Source of the DNA: Streptomyces noursei ATCC 11455 | Lineage (GTDB): Bacteria; Actinomycetota; Actinomycetes; Streptomycetales; Streptomycetaceae | Direction of reading: 5' to 3' | Assembly (NCBI RefSeq): GCF_001704275.1 | Contig: NZ_CP011533.1 | Location: forward strand, 2,976,001-3,040,000 | Length of the DNA stretch: 64,000 bases | Shown here: piece after piece, positions 56,286-64,000 of the stretch | Layout: the number at the start of each line of letters is the position of its first letter | Numbering within the stretch: position 1 is the stretch's first letter | Notes under the pieces: model-generated | What the model saw: the letters and a program-made list of their open reading frames with translations, nothing else | Told to the model about the DNA's origin: nothing | Database searches by the model: none | Position numbers and translations under genes: made by a program

Positions 56286-56648
56286 ATGTCGACCACGAAC
56301 GTCGATCCAGCCGCGCTGCGTGCAGCCGCTGGCCACAGCGAGGAGATGCAAGCCGGCGTCGGGACCGCCTTGGGCAGTTTGAGCGCGTATCACCAGTCCG
56401 TGCCGGGGCAGACCGAGGGCCTTGATCTGACTGGAGAACTGCTGAGAACCCATCAGTCCTGGCACGACCGACTCGATGACGTCAGAAGGGAATGCGGCGA
56501 GGTCGCACGGTCACTGAGGGCCTCTGCCGACAACTACGAGCGGAACGATGAGGAAACCGCCAATTCGTTCACTCGTCCCGCTGGAAATTCTCTCTCCACC
56601 CGTCCAGCAACACAGAACACCGCCCGCCACGCCAGCCCCTTTGGATGA
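56286..56648 (+). CDS. ESX/WXG100-like small protein
   Basis: 120 residues with GGGGGAAGC before the ATG. Predicted helix-turn-helix hairpin: PAALRAAAGHSEEMQAGVGT and LLRTHQSWHDRLDDVRREC, turn SVPGQTEGLD. The signal YERNDEETANSF at the tail fits Y-x3-D/E. It is six bases upstream of the WXG-hydrolase gene and is likely its secretion partner. Codon use is less GC-biased than in genes before 55 kb. Confidence 0.83.
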   Translation: MSTTNVDPAALRAAAGHSEEMQAGVGTALGSLSAYHQSVPGQTEGLDLTGELLRTHQSWHDRLDDVRRECGEVARSLRASADNYERNDEETANSFTRPAGNSLSTRPATQNTARHASPFG

Positions 56649-56654
56649 TGTCCG

Positions 56655-58334
56655 ATGGCTCTGACTGTCCGCGAGCTCGAGAATCTTCGCTTCTCTGCAC
56701 TCGAAAGCGCCAAGCAGGAATGGGAACAGCTAACCCATCGACTCGGAGGCTATAAAGACCGAGTAGATGCCCATATGCGCCTTCCACTGAAGCACAGCTG
56801 GTCCGGAGAAGCAGCTGATGCAGCGCAGAAGCGCATGAACAGACTGGGCGAGAACTTTCAGTTCGGCAGCCAAGAATGTGCACTGATCCAGACCACCCTG
56901 GACGGCGCCATCACCGAACTACGAGCACAGCAGAAGGCGCTCCACCAGGCATTGGACGAAGCCACCCAGAAGGGCTATCAGGTCGCTCCGACTGGTGAGG
57001 TCATATATGCCGACGAGGGTGACATACCCACCGGAGATCCTGACGCCGGGGTACCAGCAAAAGAGCAGGAGCGGCGTGCCCTTGAGGGGCAGATATTCTC
57101 CGTCCTTCGTAATGCCGCAGAGGTAGACGCTCGCTACTGCCTCGCCCTGGCAAGACTTCGGGTCGGCCGCGGACTGACCGTGGATGCCCTGGAGTCACAG
57201 AGGGACGCCGGGGATGTTTCCAAAATTGCGGGCACCGCCGTCGGCCTTGAATCAGCTCCCACCAAGGGTACGAATCCGAAGACGGTCCGGGACTGGTGGA
57301 ACGGCTTGAGCGAGGAGGAAAAGGATGAGCAGCTTGCGCTGAACCCGAGTGTCATCGGAAACCTCGACGGTATACCTGCAAAGACCCGCGACAAGGCGAA
57401 TCGGGTCAACCTTGATCGGTTGATCGCCATGCACCCGCCTGGCACACCTATGTCGCCAACTGTGCAGCGTCAGTACGAGGGATTCCAGATGATCAAGGCT
57501 CGCTTGGATATGGACCCTGGGCAGGGGCCAGAACCGCTTCTGCTGGGCATCGGGGCCGAGGGGCAGGGACGGGCCATCCTGTCGTATGGCGATCCCGACA
57601 CGGCGGACAATGTCGCCGCGTATGTGCCCGGGCTCAATACGCAGCTCAGGGACGTTGGAGGCGAAGACGGCGCCCGTGCATGGAATGTATGGGACGCGGC
57701 TCAGAAAGCTGGCGATGGGCGCCACAAAACGGCTTCTATCGTCTGGCTTGGCTACGACGCTCCGCAGCTGGGCACGGATCGACTCTCGGAGAGTAGCCTT
57801 GCGGTCGCCGACAGGGAGCGGGGTCAGCAGGGCGGCGCGGCGTTCGGGAAGTTCCTCGATGGCATCCAGGCCACGCATCAAGGTGAACGGCCGCATGTGA
57901 CGGCCATCGGACACAGTTACGGGTCGTTCACGGTGGGGCAGGCCGCCCAACGTGAGGGTGGAATCCCCGCGGACGACATCATCCTGGTGGGCAGTCCCGG
58001 GACCGGAGCCCAAAGGGCCGAGCAGCTTGGTGTGGGTGCCGACCACGTATGGGCGGGTGCAGCAGAGAGCGATCCGGTCACCCACGCCCCATCGGACTTG
58101 GAACTCATCCCTGGTGGCGCCATTGCCCATCTCATGGATCCGCATGAACTTCATTTCGGACAGGACCCGGCCAGCGAGGAGTTTGGTGGGCGAAGATTCG
58201 GAGTTTCATTTGGCAATCCTTCGGAGTCCCACTCCAACTACTTTGACAGAGATAAGGGCGGCGACTCTCTGGATAACATGGGGGCGATCGTTGCTGGGCA
58301 TCCGGAGAAGGTTTCCATCCAGGGGGGACGGTGA
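56655..58334 (+). CDS. WXG-DUF1023 alpha/beta hydrolase, candidate T7SS effector
   Basis: 559 residues. Residues 1-110 form a WXG helical hairpin (LKHSWSGEAADAAQKRMNRL). A linker and helical middle lead to an alpha/beta hydrolase of the DUF1023 type at about 295-555: nucleophile Ser421 in GHSYGS, likely acid Asp473 in ESDPVTHA and His526 in SESHSNYF. There is no Sec/Tat signal. Such WXG-hydrolase fusions in actinobacteria are thought to be T7SS-exported lipases/esterases; the substrate is unknown. The GTG of the next gene overlaps its stop. Confidence 0.85.
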   Translation: MALTVRELENLRFSALESAKQEWEQLTHRLGGYKDRVDAHMRLPLKHSWSGEAADAAQKRMNRLGENFQFGSQECALIQTTLDGAITELRAQQKALHQALDEATQKGYQVAPTGEVIYADEGDIPTGDPDAGVPAKEQERRALEGQIFSVLRNAAEVDARYCLALARLRVGRGLTVDALESQRDAGDVSKIAGTAVGLESAPTKGTNPKTVRDWWNGLSEEEKDEQLALNPSVIGNLDGIPAKTRDKANRVNLDRLIAMHPPGTPMSPTVQRQYEGFQMIKARLDMDPGQGPEPLLLGIGAEGQGRAILSYGDPDTADNVAAYVPGLNTQLRDVGGEDGARAWNVWDAAQKAGDGRHKTASIVWLGYDAPQLGTDRLSESSLAVADRERGQQGGAAFGKFLDGIQATHQGERPHVTAIGHSYGSFTVGQAAQREGGIPADDIILVGSPGTGAQRAEQLGVGADHVWAGAAESDPVTHAPSDLELIPGGAIAHLMDPHELHFGQDPASEEFGGRRFGVSFGNPSESHSNYFDRDKGGDSLDNMGAIVAGHPEKVSIQGGR

Positions 58335-58924
58335 AAGTGATGAGGCGAAGGAAGTTCCTCGCAGCAGCCGGTAGCGTGGCGCTCGTGTCTACCTGTCTCG
58401 CTGGCTGCTCGGCACTCCCAGGAGGTGATCCTGACCCGACCCTGAATCCAAATCAGGCTGTAAAGCGAGTCGATGCTGTTCTAGATGACACCTTCAAGGC
58501 AGTACGCCCGGAACTTAAGTGGCGCGATGGCCCGATCAGGACAACAGAGGGTAGGAATTCGTTCACGAACACGTCAAACGGAGAATTGACCGTTGGCAGA
58601 ACTCGTTATGTGCGCACCAAGGTATCGAAGGAGAAGCTATTCGAGCTGATAAAGGCTGTGGATACACATTGGAGGCGGGAAGGGTTCAAGGTTGGCGAGC
58701 TACATCCCGAAAGGCCGTCGTTTTCCGCTACGGCGCCAGACGGCTGCACCATAAAGATCTCGGTGGGTGGCGTCGACAACGTCTACTTCGACTCCGGCGT
58801 TGGCGCCATATCCCCAGGGCATGGATTTCAACTCAAGGGCGAGGAAGGCGATAAATTCCCCAAGGCGCCCAATGGTGGCCCCGACTACACCCCGGACGTG
58901 CGTGACCGCTACTGGTCCACGTAG
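58331..58924 (+). CDS. Tat-type lipoprotein, hydrolase-coupled
   Basis: 197 residues from a GTG overlapping the hydrolase stop; ATG at 58340 is an alternative. The N-terminus has RRRKFLAAAG (twin-arginine RRxFL) and the lipobox LAGC at about residue 26-29, so the mature protein is lipid-anchored outside. The rest is a single domain with many charged residues (RYVRTKVSKEKLFELIKAV, DGCTIKISVGG). No catalytic motif is seen. Translational coupling suggests an immunity or partner function for the exported hydrolase, by analogy with toxin/immunity pairs; this is inference. Confidence 0.82.
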   Translation: MKVMRRRKFLAAAGSVALVSTCLAGCSALPGGDPDPTLNPNQAVKRVDAVLDDTFKAVRPELKWRDGPIRTTEGRNSFTNTSNGELTVGRTRYVRTKVSKEKLFELIKAVDTHWRREGFKVGELHPERPSFSATAPDGCTIKISVGGVDNVYFDSGVGAISPGHGFQLKGEEGDKFPKAPNGGPDYTPDVRDRYWST

Positions 58925-59237
58925 CACCCGCGCCACGGCGCCGCGAGCGCGATGATGCCCCAAGGTGATGGCCCCTGGACGGACAGCCGCCATCGGTAAG
59001 GTCGCCCCACCCGATGACACCGCTTACCCCATAGCGGCGGAGTGTCCGCACTGCCTCCATTCCGTCATCGGACGTCGCGACCGAGGACGACCAGGATGCA
59101 GGGGCCGCGATGAGTCAATGTACGCCCCACACACCCGGAACGGTGTGAGGGGCGGCCCGCCCGTTACACGGCTCCTCGGACAGGCCAACGCCTTGTGGCT
59201 GTTTCGACTGACTCCCATCTGGCCAGCCTGCCTTCAG
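58925..59237. other. Intergenic region between converging genes, hairpin only
   Basis: 313 bases without a supported gene. It contains an imperfect hairpin at 59124-59153 (GCCCC..CACACC / GGTGTG..GGGGC), which could end both the lipoprotein transcript and the opposite one. Confidence 0.6.
59124..59153. terminator. Convergent terminator-like hairpin
   Basis: GCCCC and CACACC pair with GGTGTG and GGGGC around one A-A mismatch and a short loop (CGGAAC). Confidence 0.4.
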
Positions 59238-59792
59238 TTATTCCACTGCCGGTCCGCTCAACGACTGTGGCTGTTCCACGGCGTACTCTGCCCAGACGGT
59301 CTTGCCCGGACCGCCAGAACGCGGAACGACGCCCCAACTGTCCGCAAGGTACGCAACGATCAGCAGCCCGCGCCCGTCCTCCGCGAGCACACCACCAGGA
59401 TCCGCGGCCGCGTCATCCCCTTCGGACCTGATCGCCGCCGCAGGTGCCGTAGGCAGCCTCTCGCCCCGCGTATCGGACACCTCCACACGGATGCGCCGGG
59501 CGCCCGCTTCCCCCACCGCCGCGAAGAGCCCCAGCCGGAGCGCGAAGTCCCGCCCGGGAACGTGCCCGTGCCGTGCCGCATTGGCGGTGAGTTCTCCGAC
59601 GACCGCCGTAACGGACTCGTTGACCTCGGTGCCGTACGGATACCCCCATTCGTCGAGACGGATCGACGCCAGCCGGCGAGCCAGCCGGGCACCGCGCCGC
59701 GTGGAGGTGAAACGCATCGCGAACTCACCGACCCCTGCGTGGGTTTCGCTGATTCGGGAAGATGCCACGGAAGAGCGGACTGTGCTGTTCAT
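59238..59792 (-). CDS. Anti-sigma-factor-like ATP-binding protein (HATPase_c_2)
   Basis: 184 residues from the ATG with GGGAGGG eight bases upstream. The GHKL ATPase boxes are AVVGELTANAARHGHVPG (N box), VSDTRGERLP (G1) and EDGRGLLIVAYLADSWG (G2/D). Streptomyces has many such proteins, often beside an XRE/DUF5753 and a DUF397 gene, as here. They may bind sigma factors or regulate development. It is divergent from the XRE gene. Confidence 0.85.
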   Translation of the reverse strand: MNSTVRSSVASSRISETHAGVGEFAMRFTSTRRGARLARRLASIRLDEWGYPYGTEVNESVTAVVGELTANAARHGHVPGRDFALRLGLFAAVGEAGARRIRVEVSDTRGERLPTAPAAAIRSEGDDAAADPGGVLAEDGRGLLIVAYLADSWGVVPRSGGPGKTVWAEYAVEQPQSLSGPAVE

Positions 59793-59914
59793 GGGCCCAA
59801 CCCTCCCGCCGCCGACATACCTTTGACGAGGAGTGATGCACTGACCACGGTGCGTTGTACGCACCTGGGACGCGCGGGTACGCGGCGGGGCCGGAAACCG
59901 GGAGGGCAGCGAAC

Positions 59915-60763
59915 ATGGACGACGGCGGCCAGAGGCCGGAAGACGACGAGCAGTCGGAGTACGAGCCCGAGTCAGGCATCCTGAGGGTGTTCGGACGCCA
60001 GCTCAAACGCTTACGGGAATGGGCGGGCATGGAACGCACCGAGTTGGGCGCACGGACGGGCTATTCCCCCTCCACCATCGCCTCCTACGAACAGGGACGG
60101 CGCATCCCACCACCCGACTTCATCGACCAGGCGGACGGGGTCCTGGGGGCACACGGCGTCCTAGTCGAGTTGAAGGAGGAGGTGGCGCGGGCCCAGTACC
60201 CGGCGTTCTTCCGCGACGCGGCACGACTGGAGGCCAAGGCGGTGGGGCTTCATGTGTATGCGACACAGGCCGTACCCGGGCTGTTGCAGACGCAGGAGTA
60301 TGCGCGGGCGGTGTTCGGGATGATGCGGCCGCCGCTGGACGAGGGCATCCTCGAACAACGCGTGGCAGGACGGCTTGCGCGGCAGGAGATCTTCGTCCGC
60401 CGCCCGACGCCGCTGTTCAGCTTTGTGATCGACGAGTCGGTACTGCTGCGCCCCATCGGGGGACGGGACGTGCTCCGCGGCCAATTGGAGCAGATCCTGC
60501 TCATCGGCCAGAAGAAGACTGTCGAGATCCAGGTCATGCCGCTAAGCCGAGAAGAGAACTCCGGACTGGCCGGCCCCTTCACCTTGATCGAGACCAAGGA
60601 AGGTCGCAGGATCGCGTACGTGGAAGTACAGAACGTGAGCCGCCTCCGCACAGACCGGGATTCGGTCCGAGCTCTTGAGAACAAGTACGGGGTTCTTCGC
60701 GCTCAGGCCCTCACCCCCAGGGAATCACTGACCTATATCGAGAAGGTGCTGGGAGCAACATGA
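59915..60763 (+). CDS. XRE-family regulator with DUF5753 (WhiJ-like)
   Basis: 282 residues from the ATG with GGAGG upstream. HTH at about 20-75 (LKRLREWAGMERTELGARTG and YSPSTIASYEQGRR). The C-terminal domain is DUF5753, with the family signature AVPGLLQTQEYARAV, RLARQEIF and NSGLAGPFTLIE. In S. coelicolor, WhiJ-like regulators paired with a small DUF397 protein control developmental genes; the DUF397 partner here overlaps by ATGA. The target genes are unknown, but the adjacent effector and mycosin genes are possible. Confidence 0.88.
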   Translation: MDDGGQRPEDDEQSEYEPESGILRVFGRQLKRLREWAGMERTELGARTGYSPSTIASYEQGRRIPPPDFIDQADGVLGAHGVLVELKEEVARAQYPAFFRDAARLEAKAVGLHVYATQAVPGLLQTQEYARAVFGMMRPPLDEGILEQRVAGRLARQEIFVRRPTPLFSFVIDESVLLRPIGGRDVLRGQLEQILLIGQKKTVEIQVMPLSREENSGLAGPFTLIETKEGRRIAYVEVQNVSRLRTDRDSVRALENKYGVLRAQALTPRESLTYIEKVLGAT

Positions 60764-60972
60764 ACGCCGATGCGACCGTGCAACACCCGTACCAGCTGAC
60801 ATGGATCAAAAGCAGCTACAGCAGCGAGGAAGGCGGCGAATGCGTCGAGGCCGCGACCGACCCCACCACAGTGCACATCCGCGACTCTAAGGACACCACC
60901 AGGTGCACGCTGACTGCGTCCCCGGGCGCCTGGGCCGCATTCGTCGACTTCTCCATATCGCACGCGCCCTGA
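60760..60972 (+). CDS. Small DUF397-domain protein
   Basis: 70 residues, start overlapping the regulator stop (ATGA). It matches DUF397: LTWIKSSYSSEEGGECVEAA, VHIRDSKD and AWAAFVDFS. Such proteins bind or counteract their cognate DUF5753 regulator. Confidence 0.9.
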   Translation: MNADATVQHPYQLTWIKSSYSSEEGGECVEAATDPTTVHIRDSKDTTRCTLTASPGAWAAFVDFSISHAP

Positions 60973-61026
60973 TCGACTCGGTGGTGAGGCCACCTTCCAA
61001 CACACGAGATGGGACGCCTCCAACAC

Positions 61027-61062
61027 ATTGGGGTCCGCGGCCCGAAGGCCGCGGACCCCAAT
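61027..61062. terminator. Convergent terminator
   Basis: A perfect 16-bp stem (ATTGGGGTCCGCGGCC) with tetraloop CGAA, between the converging DUF397 and mycosin genes. Confidence 0.9.
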
Positions 61063-61106
61063 CAACTTCCGCTACTTCTCGACTCGCTCGCCCTACAAGT
61101 GGAGCC

Positions 61107-62432
61107 TTACCGGCCGGGAGGCGCCGGCGGGTAGGAACCGGGCGCACCGGGCTGCTGCGGCGGACCCTGCGGGTAAGGCGCATAGCCCCCCGGGCCACCA
61201 GGGCCGCCGAAGCCACCGGGACCACCGGGCGGCGGGCCGTTGCGACGGCTCTTCCGTCGCACCAGCATCACGATGCCGACAATGACGCCGACGACGACAA
61301 GCCCCACCACGACAAGCAGCCCGATGAAGAGCGGGCTCCAGCCCGCCTTCTCTGCAGGCTGCGAGGCGCTGTCGCTTCCGCTGCTTCCGTTGCTTCCTGC
61401 GGAGGCCGCCTGCCCGCCTGTCCCTGCGGAAGACGCCTGCTCCTGCGGCATCTTCAACGGCCCGTTCTTCGGACCTGCGGGGATGTCACGCGTGAGTGCA
61501 GCGAGCGGCTGGATGTAGCCGTAGCCGTAGTGGGCGTCCGGGAGCGAGGTGCCCTTGGCGGAAGGCGGGAGGCCGGCGGTCTTGGTCAGCCGGTTGACGA
61601 TCTGACCAGCAGTCAGGTCGGGAAACTTTTGCCGGAGGAGGGCTGCGGCGGCCGAAACAAAGGCGGCTGAGTCTGATGTACCGGTGCCCTTTTGATATTT
61701 CGAGGTGCCACTGTCTCCCGCAGAAACGATGCCGACGGCAGGTGCCGTCAGCAGCACCGGTGGCCCATAGTTGGAACCGGACCAGATCTCACCAGTGTTC
61801 TGGACTCCACCAACCGTCAAAACCCCTGGATAGCTAGCAGGGTACCCGAGATCTTCGGCACCCTTGCCATTGTTTCCAGAAGCCGAAACGATCAGCACAT
61901 CATGCTTGAGAGCGTAGGCAATGGCCTTTTCATCCTCAGGGGACCGCGTGCTCGTGCCCATCGAGATGTTGATAACCGAGGCGCCGTGATCGACAGCATA
62001 GCGAATGGACGGCCCAAAGCCATTTGACTTTATGCCGTCTTCACGCAGCGGAAGGATCTTAGCATCCGGCGCAAGACCCTTTACGCCCGACTCGCCACCC
62101 GGGCCGTGCCCATGTCCAGCGATATCTGCAGCCATCTGCGTGCCGTGAGTATCACCCTTCGGCTCTGCAGAGTCGCCTCCGTCGACAAAGTCCTTACCAG
62201 GCAGTACATTGCCCTTCAAATCCGGGTGTTGGGACTGAACTCCGCTATCGATAACTGCAACGGTCACTCCCTTTCCCGTAGCGATCTTCCAGATCTCATC
62301 GGCCTTGAATGCCTGGAGAGGCCACTGGGCATCTCTGATCTGGTCTGCCGATGCAACCGGCGCGGTGCCGAAGAGCAACGCTCCCGCCACAACCGCGCCG
62401 CCGACCGCACGCAGCGTCCGCGTGAAGCTCAT
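61107..62432 (-). CDS. mycP: Mycosin-type S8 serine protease (MycP)
   Basis: 441 residues from an ATG preceded by AGAGGTG (an upstream ATG at 62450 lacks a site). Sec signal MSFTRTLRAVGGAVVAGALL. The subtilisin triad is Asp62 (AVIDSG), His96 (GDTHGTQMA) and Ser253 (GTGTSDSAAF), with Asn of SGNNG for the oxyanion. The C-terminus has a membrane helix (about 370-395, LLVVVGLVVVGVIVGIVMLV) and a Pro/Gly-rich cytoplasmic tail. This is the MycP layout; MycP stabilises T7SS and cleaves substrates. It is upstream-adjacent to the Gly-rich WXG gene. Confidence 0.93.
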   Translation of the reverse strand: MSFTRTLRAVGGAVVAGALLFGTAPVASADQIRDAQWPLQAFKADEIWKIATGKGVTVAVIDSGVQSQHPDLKGNVLPGKDFVDGGDSAEPKGDTHGTQMAADIAGHGHGPGGESGVKGLAPDAKILPLREDGIKSNGFGPSIRYAVDHGASVINISMGTSTRSPEDEKAIAYALKHDVLIVSASGNNGKGAEDLGYPASYPGVLTVGGVQNTGEIWSGSNYGPPVLLTAPAVGIVSAGDSGTSKYQKGTGTSDSAAFVSAAAALLRQKFPDLTAGQIVNRLTKTAGLPPSAKGTSLPDAHYGYGYIQPLAALTRDIPAGPKNGPLKMPQEQASSAGTGGQAASAGSNGSSGSDSASQPAEKAGWSPLFIGLLVVVGLVVVGVIVGIVMLVRRKSRRNGPPPGGPGGFGGPGGPGGYAPYPQGPPQQPGAPGSYPPAPPGR

Positions 62433-62518
62433 GCTGTACACCTCTCTCAACAGGATGGGGCCCTCAGCTGACGCATCGGGCCCCCTCTTGTTACTGCCGA
62501 ATTGCCGACAGCAGCTTG

Positions 62519-64000
62519 CTACTCGATGACCTTCGGCGCCACGTTACGCTCCGGCGTCCAGGTCTCCTCGTCCTCCACCAGGTAGTCAGGGCGCTCACCA
62601 TTCTGGCCCTTGCTGTCCTTACCCTTGGCGCCGTGCGCGCCATGCGCCCCTGCCATACCGGCAGGACGGCGGCTTCCGCTGCCACTGCCAGCGGCACCGG
62701 CCTGCGCTCCACCGCGGCTGCGGTGCAGGCCCGAGCCACCCTGGCCGGCAGCGCCGGCCTTGCCGCCACCAGCGCCGATCACGCCGCCCTTCTGACGGGC
62801 CAGAGAAGCACCGCGTCCTGCGCCGCCGCCAGCGCCCTTCGCGCCAGCGCCCTTGGCGCCCGCAGCACCGCCCATGCCCGGCATGCCGGGTCGACCAGTT
62901 CGGGCACCTGCGCCCGCGCCGGCACCGCCGGCGCCAGAGGCACCGCCGCCCTTGATGCCGCCGGCACCAGCTCCACCGCCGCCCTTGGCGCCACCGGCGC
63001 CGCCGATCAAGCCAGTAGAGCCACCGATTCCACCGATACCGGAGGAACCGCCCAGAGACCCGCCGCCAGCACCCCCGCCGACGCCGCCTCCGATGCCGCC
63101 TCCGCCTTGCAGGCCGCCGCCGATCCCGCCCGTACCGCCACCGATGCCGGTACTGCCGCCGCTCGGAGGCTTGAAGCTCTCAAGGCCGGTGTGCACGTTG
63201 GGGGTGAGCTTGTCGGGCGCAGGAGTTCCGATGCCGCCGCTGATGCCAGGCGTGTGAGGACTCTGGAGTTGCGGCGACTTGATTCCACCGGACGATCCGC
63301 CAGGCCCCGTGCCCATCCCCTGCAGCGACGGGTTGCCAACATGGTGGGTTCCCGACGATCCAGTGGGCATCGGCATCGGGATGGGCGGCGGCGGGTCTCC
63401 TCCAGGAGGTCCGGGGTAATCCTCGTGCCCATCTCGGCCAGTGCTCCTCTGCCTCCACGTCCCCATAGCCTTAGCCTGCGACACATAGGCCGCTCCCAGC
63501 TGCTCCATCTTCACGGCCATGCGCAGCTGCTGCTCTTTACCCGCGGACAGGTTGCCCGAGTTGTTGTCCAGAGCTTGCTGCGTGCTCATGTTGGGGTTGG
63601 CCAGGTCGCGCTTCAGGCCGGAGTCGTCGCGGCTACCGCCGTCCTCAAGCCAGTTGACGGCCTTGTTCGCCGCGCTCGGCTTCTCCATCGACTCGATGTC
63701 GGGCTTGAGCTGCTCGAGGATGCTCGCGGCGTTACGCATCGCCTGGGACGTGTAGTCGGCGTACGACGCACTGTCGGCGATCTTCTTGCTGATCTTCTGG
63801 GCTTCGGCCTTGAACTTGTCCGCAGCGTCGCCCTGCCAGCTCTGCAGGACCTCGTTCACCGCGGCGTCGAAGGCACCCTTGACGCCACCGCCCTGGCCGC
63901 CGACCAGCTGCTTGTGCACGTCCGACCAGCCCTGCGCCACATTGTGGACCTCGGACGGATTGGACGCCTTCACCATCGCCTTCATGGTGTCCATGTCCAT
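62519..64000 (-). CDS. WXG-domain protein with Gly-rich C-terminus (at window edge)
   Basis: 493 residues from an ATG at the very last bases; the true start might lie outside. The first about 120 residues are a helical hairpin with WXG turn (EVLQSWQGDAADKFKAEAQK). The middle is Pro/Gly/Met-rich; residues about 270-460 are Gly/Ala-rich with GGIGGG-type repeats (PE_PGRS-like texture, but unrelated). The end (EETWTPERNVAPKVIE) is acidic. It is on the same strand directly upstream of mycP, so it is a candidate mycosin substrate or a surface-exposed T7SS product. Confidence 0.78.
   Translation of the reverse strand: MDMDTMKAMVKASNPSEVHNVAQGWSDVHKQLVGGQGGGVKGAFDAAVNEVLQSWQGDAADKFKAEAQKISKKIADSASYADYTSQAMRNAASILEQLKPDIESMEKPSAANKAVNWLEDGGSRDDSGLKRDLANPNMSTQQALDNNSGNLSAGKEQQLRMAVKMEQLGAAYVSQAKAMGTWRQRSTGRDGHEDYPGPPGGDPPPPIPMPMPTGSSGTHHVGNPSLQGMGTGPGGSSGGIKSPQLQSPHTPGISGGIGTPAPDKLTPNVHTGLESFKPPSGGSTGIGGGTGGIGGGLQGGGGIGGGVGGGAGGGSLGGSSGIGGIGGSTGLIGGAGGAKGGGGAGAGGIKGGGASGAGGAGAGAGARTGRPGMPGMGGAAGAKGAGAKGAGGGAGRGASLARQKGGVIGAGGGKAGAAGQGGSGLHRSRGGAQAGAAGSGSGSRRPAGMAGAHGAHGAKGKDSKGQNGERPDYLVEDEETWTPERNVAPKVIE

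Noticed and set aside
58965..59984. A 339-residue plus-strand frame over the HATPase gene
   Set aside because: The minus-strand frame has the GHKL ATPase boxes and a good ribosome site; the plus frame is a composition shadow.

Overview
The window is a high-GC actinobacterial chromosome segment, almost certainly Streptomyces. The reasons are very high third-position GC, frequent GTG starts, GTGA/ATGA gene overlaps, and a conserved gene order: lhr-nei2-dps-clgR-cinA-pgsA-rimO-ftsK-osaB-osaA / osaC / rrn / rnj-dapA-thyX / dapB-M16 peptidase-pnp-rpsO / eccD-eccC. Most of the first 37 kb is core genome. The last 27 kb is a type VII secretion (T7SS/ESX) locus with many accessory genes.

Region 1 (1-10.8 kb): DNA repair (3' part of an Lhr-type helicase, Nei2 glycosylase), a small membrane protein, a Dps-like ferritin, the ClpP-linked regulator ClgR, then a tight minus-strand run (RodZ-like membrane HTH protein, rimO, pgsA, cinA) and the FtsK translocase. 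Region 2 (10.9-20.3 kb): the osmoadaptation system. The giant hybrid kinase OsaA has nine in-register 92-residue HAMP-type repeats. Its response regulator OsaB follows on the same strand, and OsaC (ATPase-PAS-GAF-GAF-SpoIIE phosphatase) is divergent.

Region 3 (20.3-27 kb): tRNA-Thr(GGT), a shortened DegT-type aminotransferase without a Schiff-base lysine, and a complete minus-strand rRNA operon (16S-23S-5S, no tRNA in the spacer) with tandem promoter-like repeats in its leader and a strong terminator. Region 4 (27-37.5 kb): RNase J, DapA, ThyX, three small membrane proteins, DapB, an M16 peptidase, PNPase and ribosomal protein S15. It combines RNA decay with lysine/DAP and dTMP synthesis.

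Region 5 (37.6-64 kb): the T7SS locus. Core parts visible are EccD (membrane channel), EccC (three-ATPase motor) and a mycosin (MycP). EccB and EccE are not in the window. Around the core are at least eight WXG100/ESX-like proteins, two of which are fused or linked to larger domains. The locus also holds a STAND-like ATPase lacking the Walker A lysine, paired with a deaminase-remnant/SUKH-4-like protein. Further members are a calpain-family (C2) cysteine protease with an intact triad, a WXG-DUF1023 alpha/beta hydrolase with a Tat lipoprotein, a CpnT-like N-terminal domain protein, two paralogous three-helix membrane proteins, and a Gly-rich WXG protein at the window edge. A HATPase / XRE-DUF5753 / DUF397 regulatory triad, typical of Streptomyces, sits between the hydrolase genes and the mycosin. 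From about 56.3 kb the codon use becomes visibly less GC-biased, suggesting faster-evolving or acquired cargo.

All functions are inferred from reading motifs, family resemblance and gene order; no searches were run.
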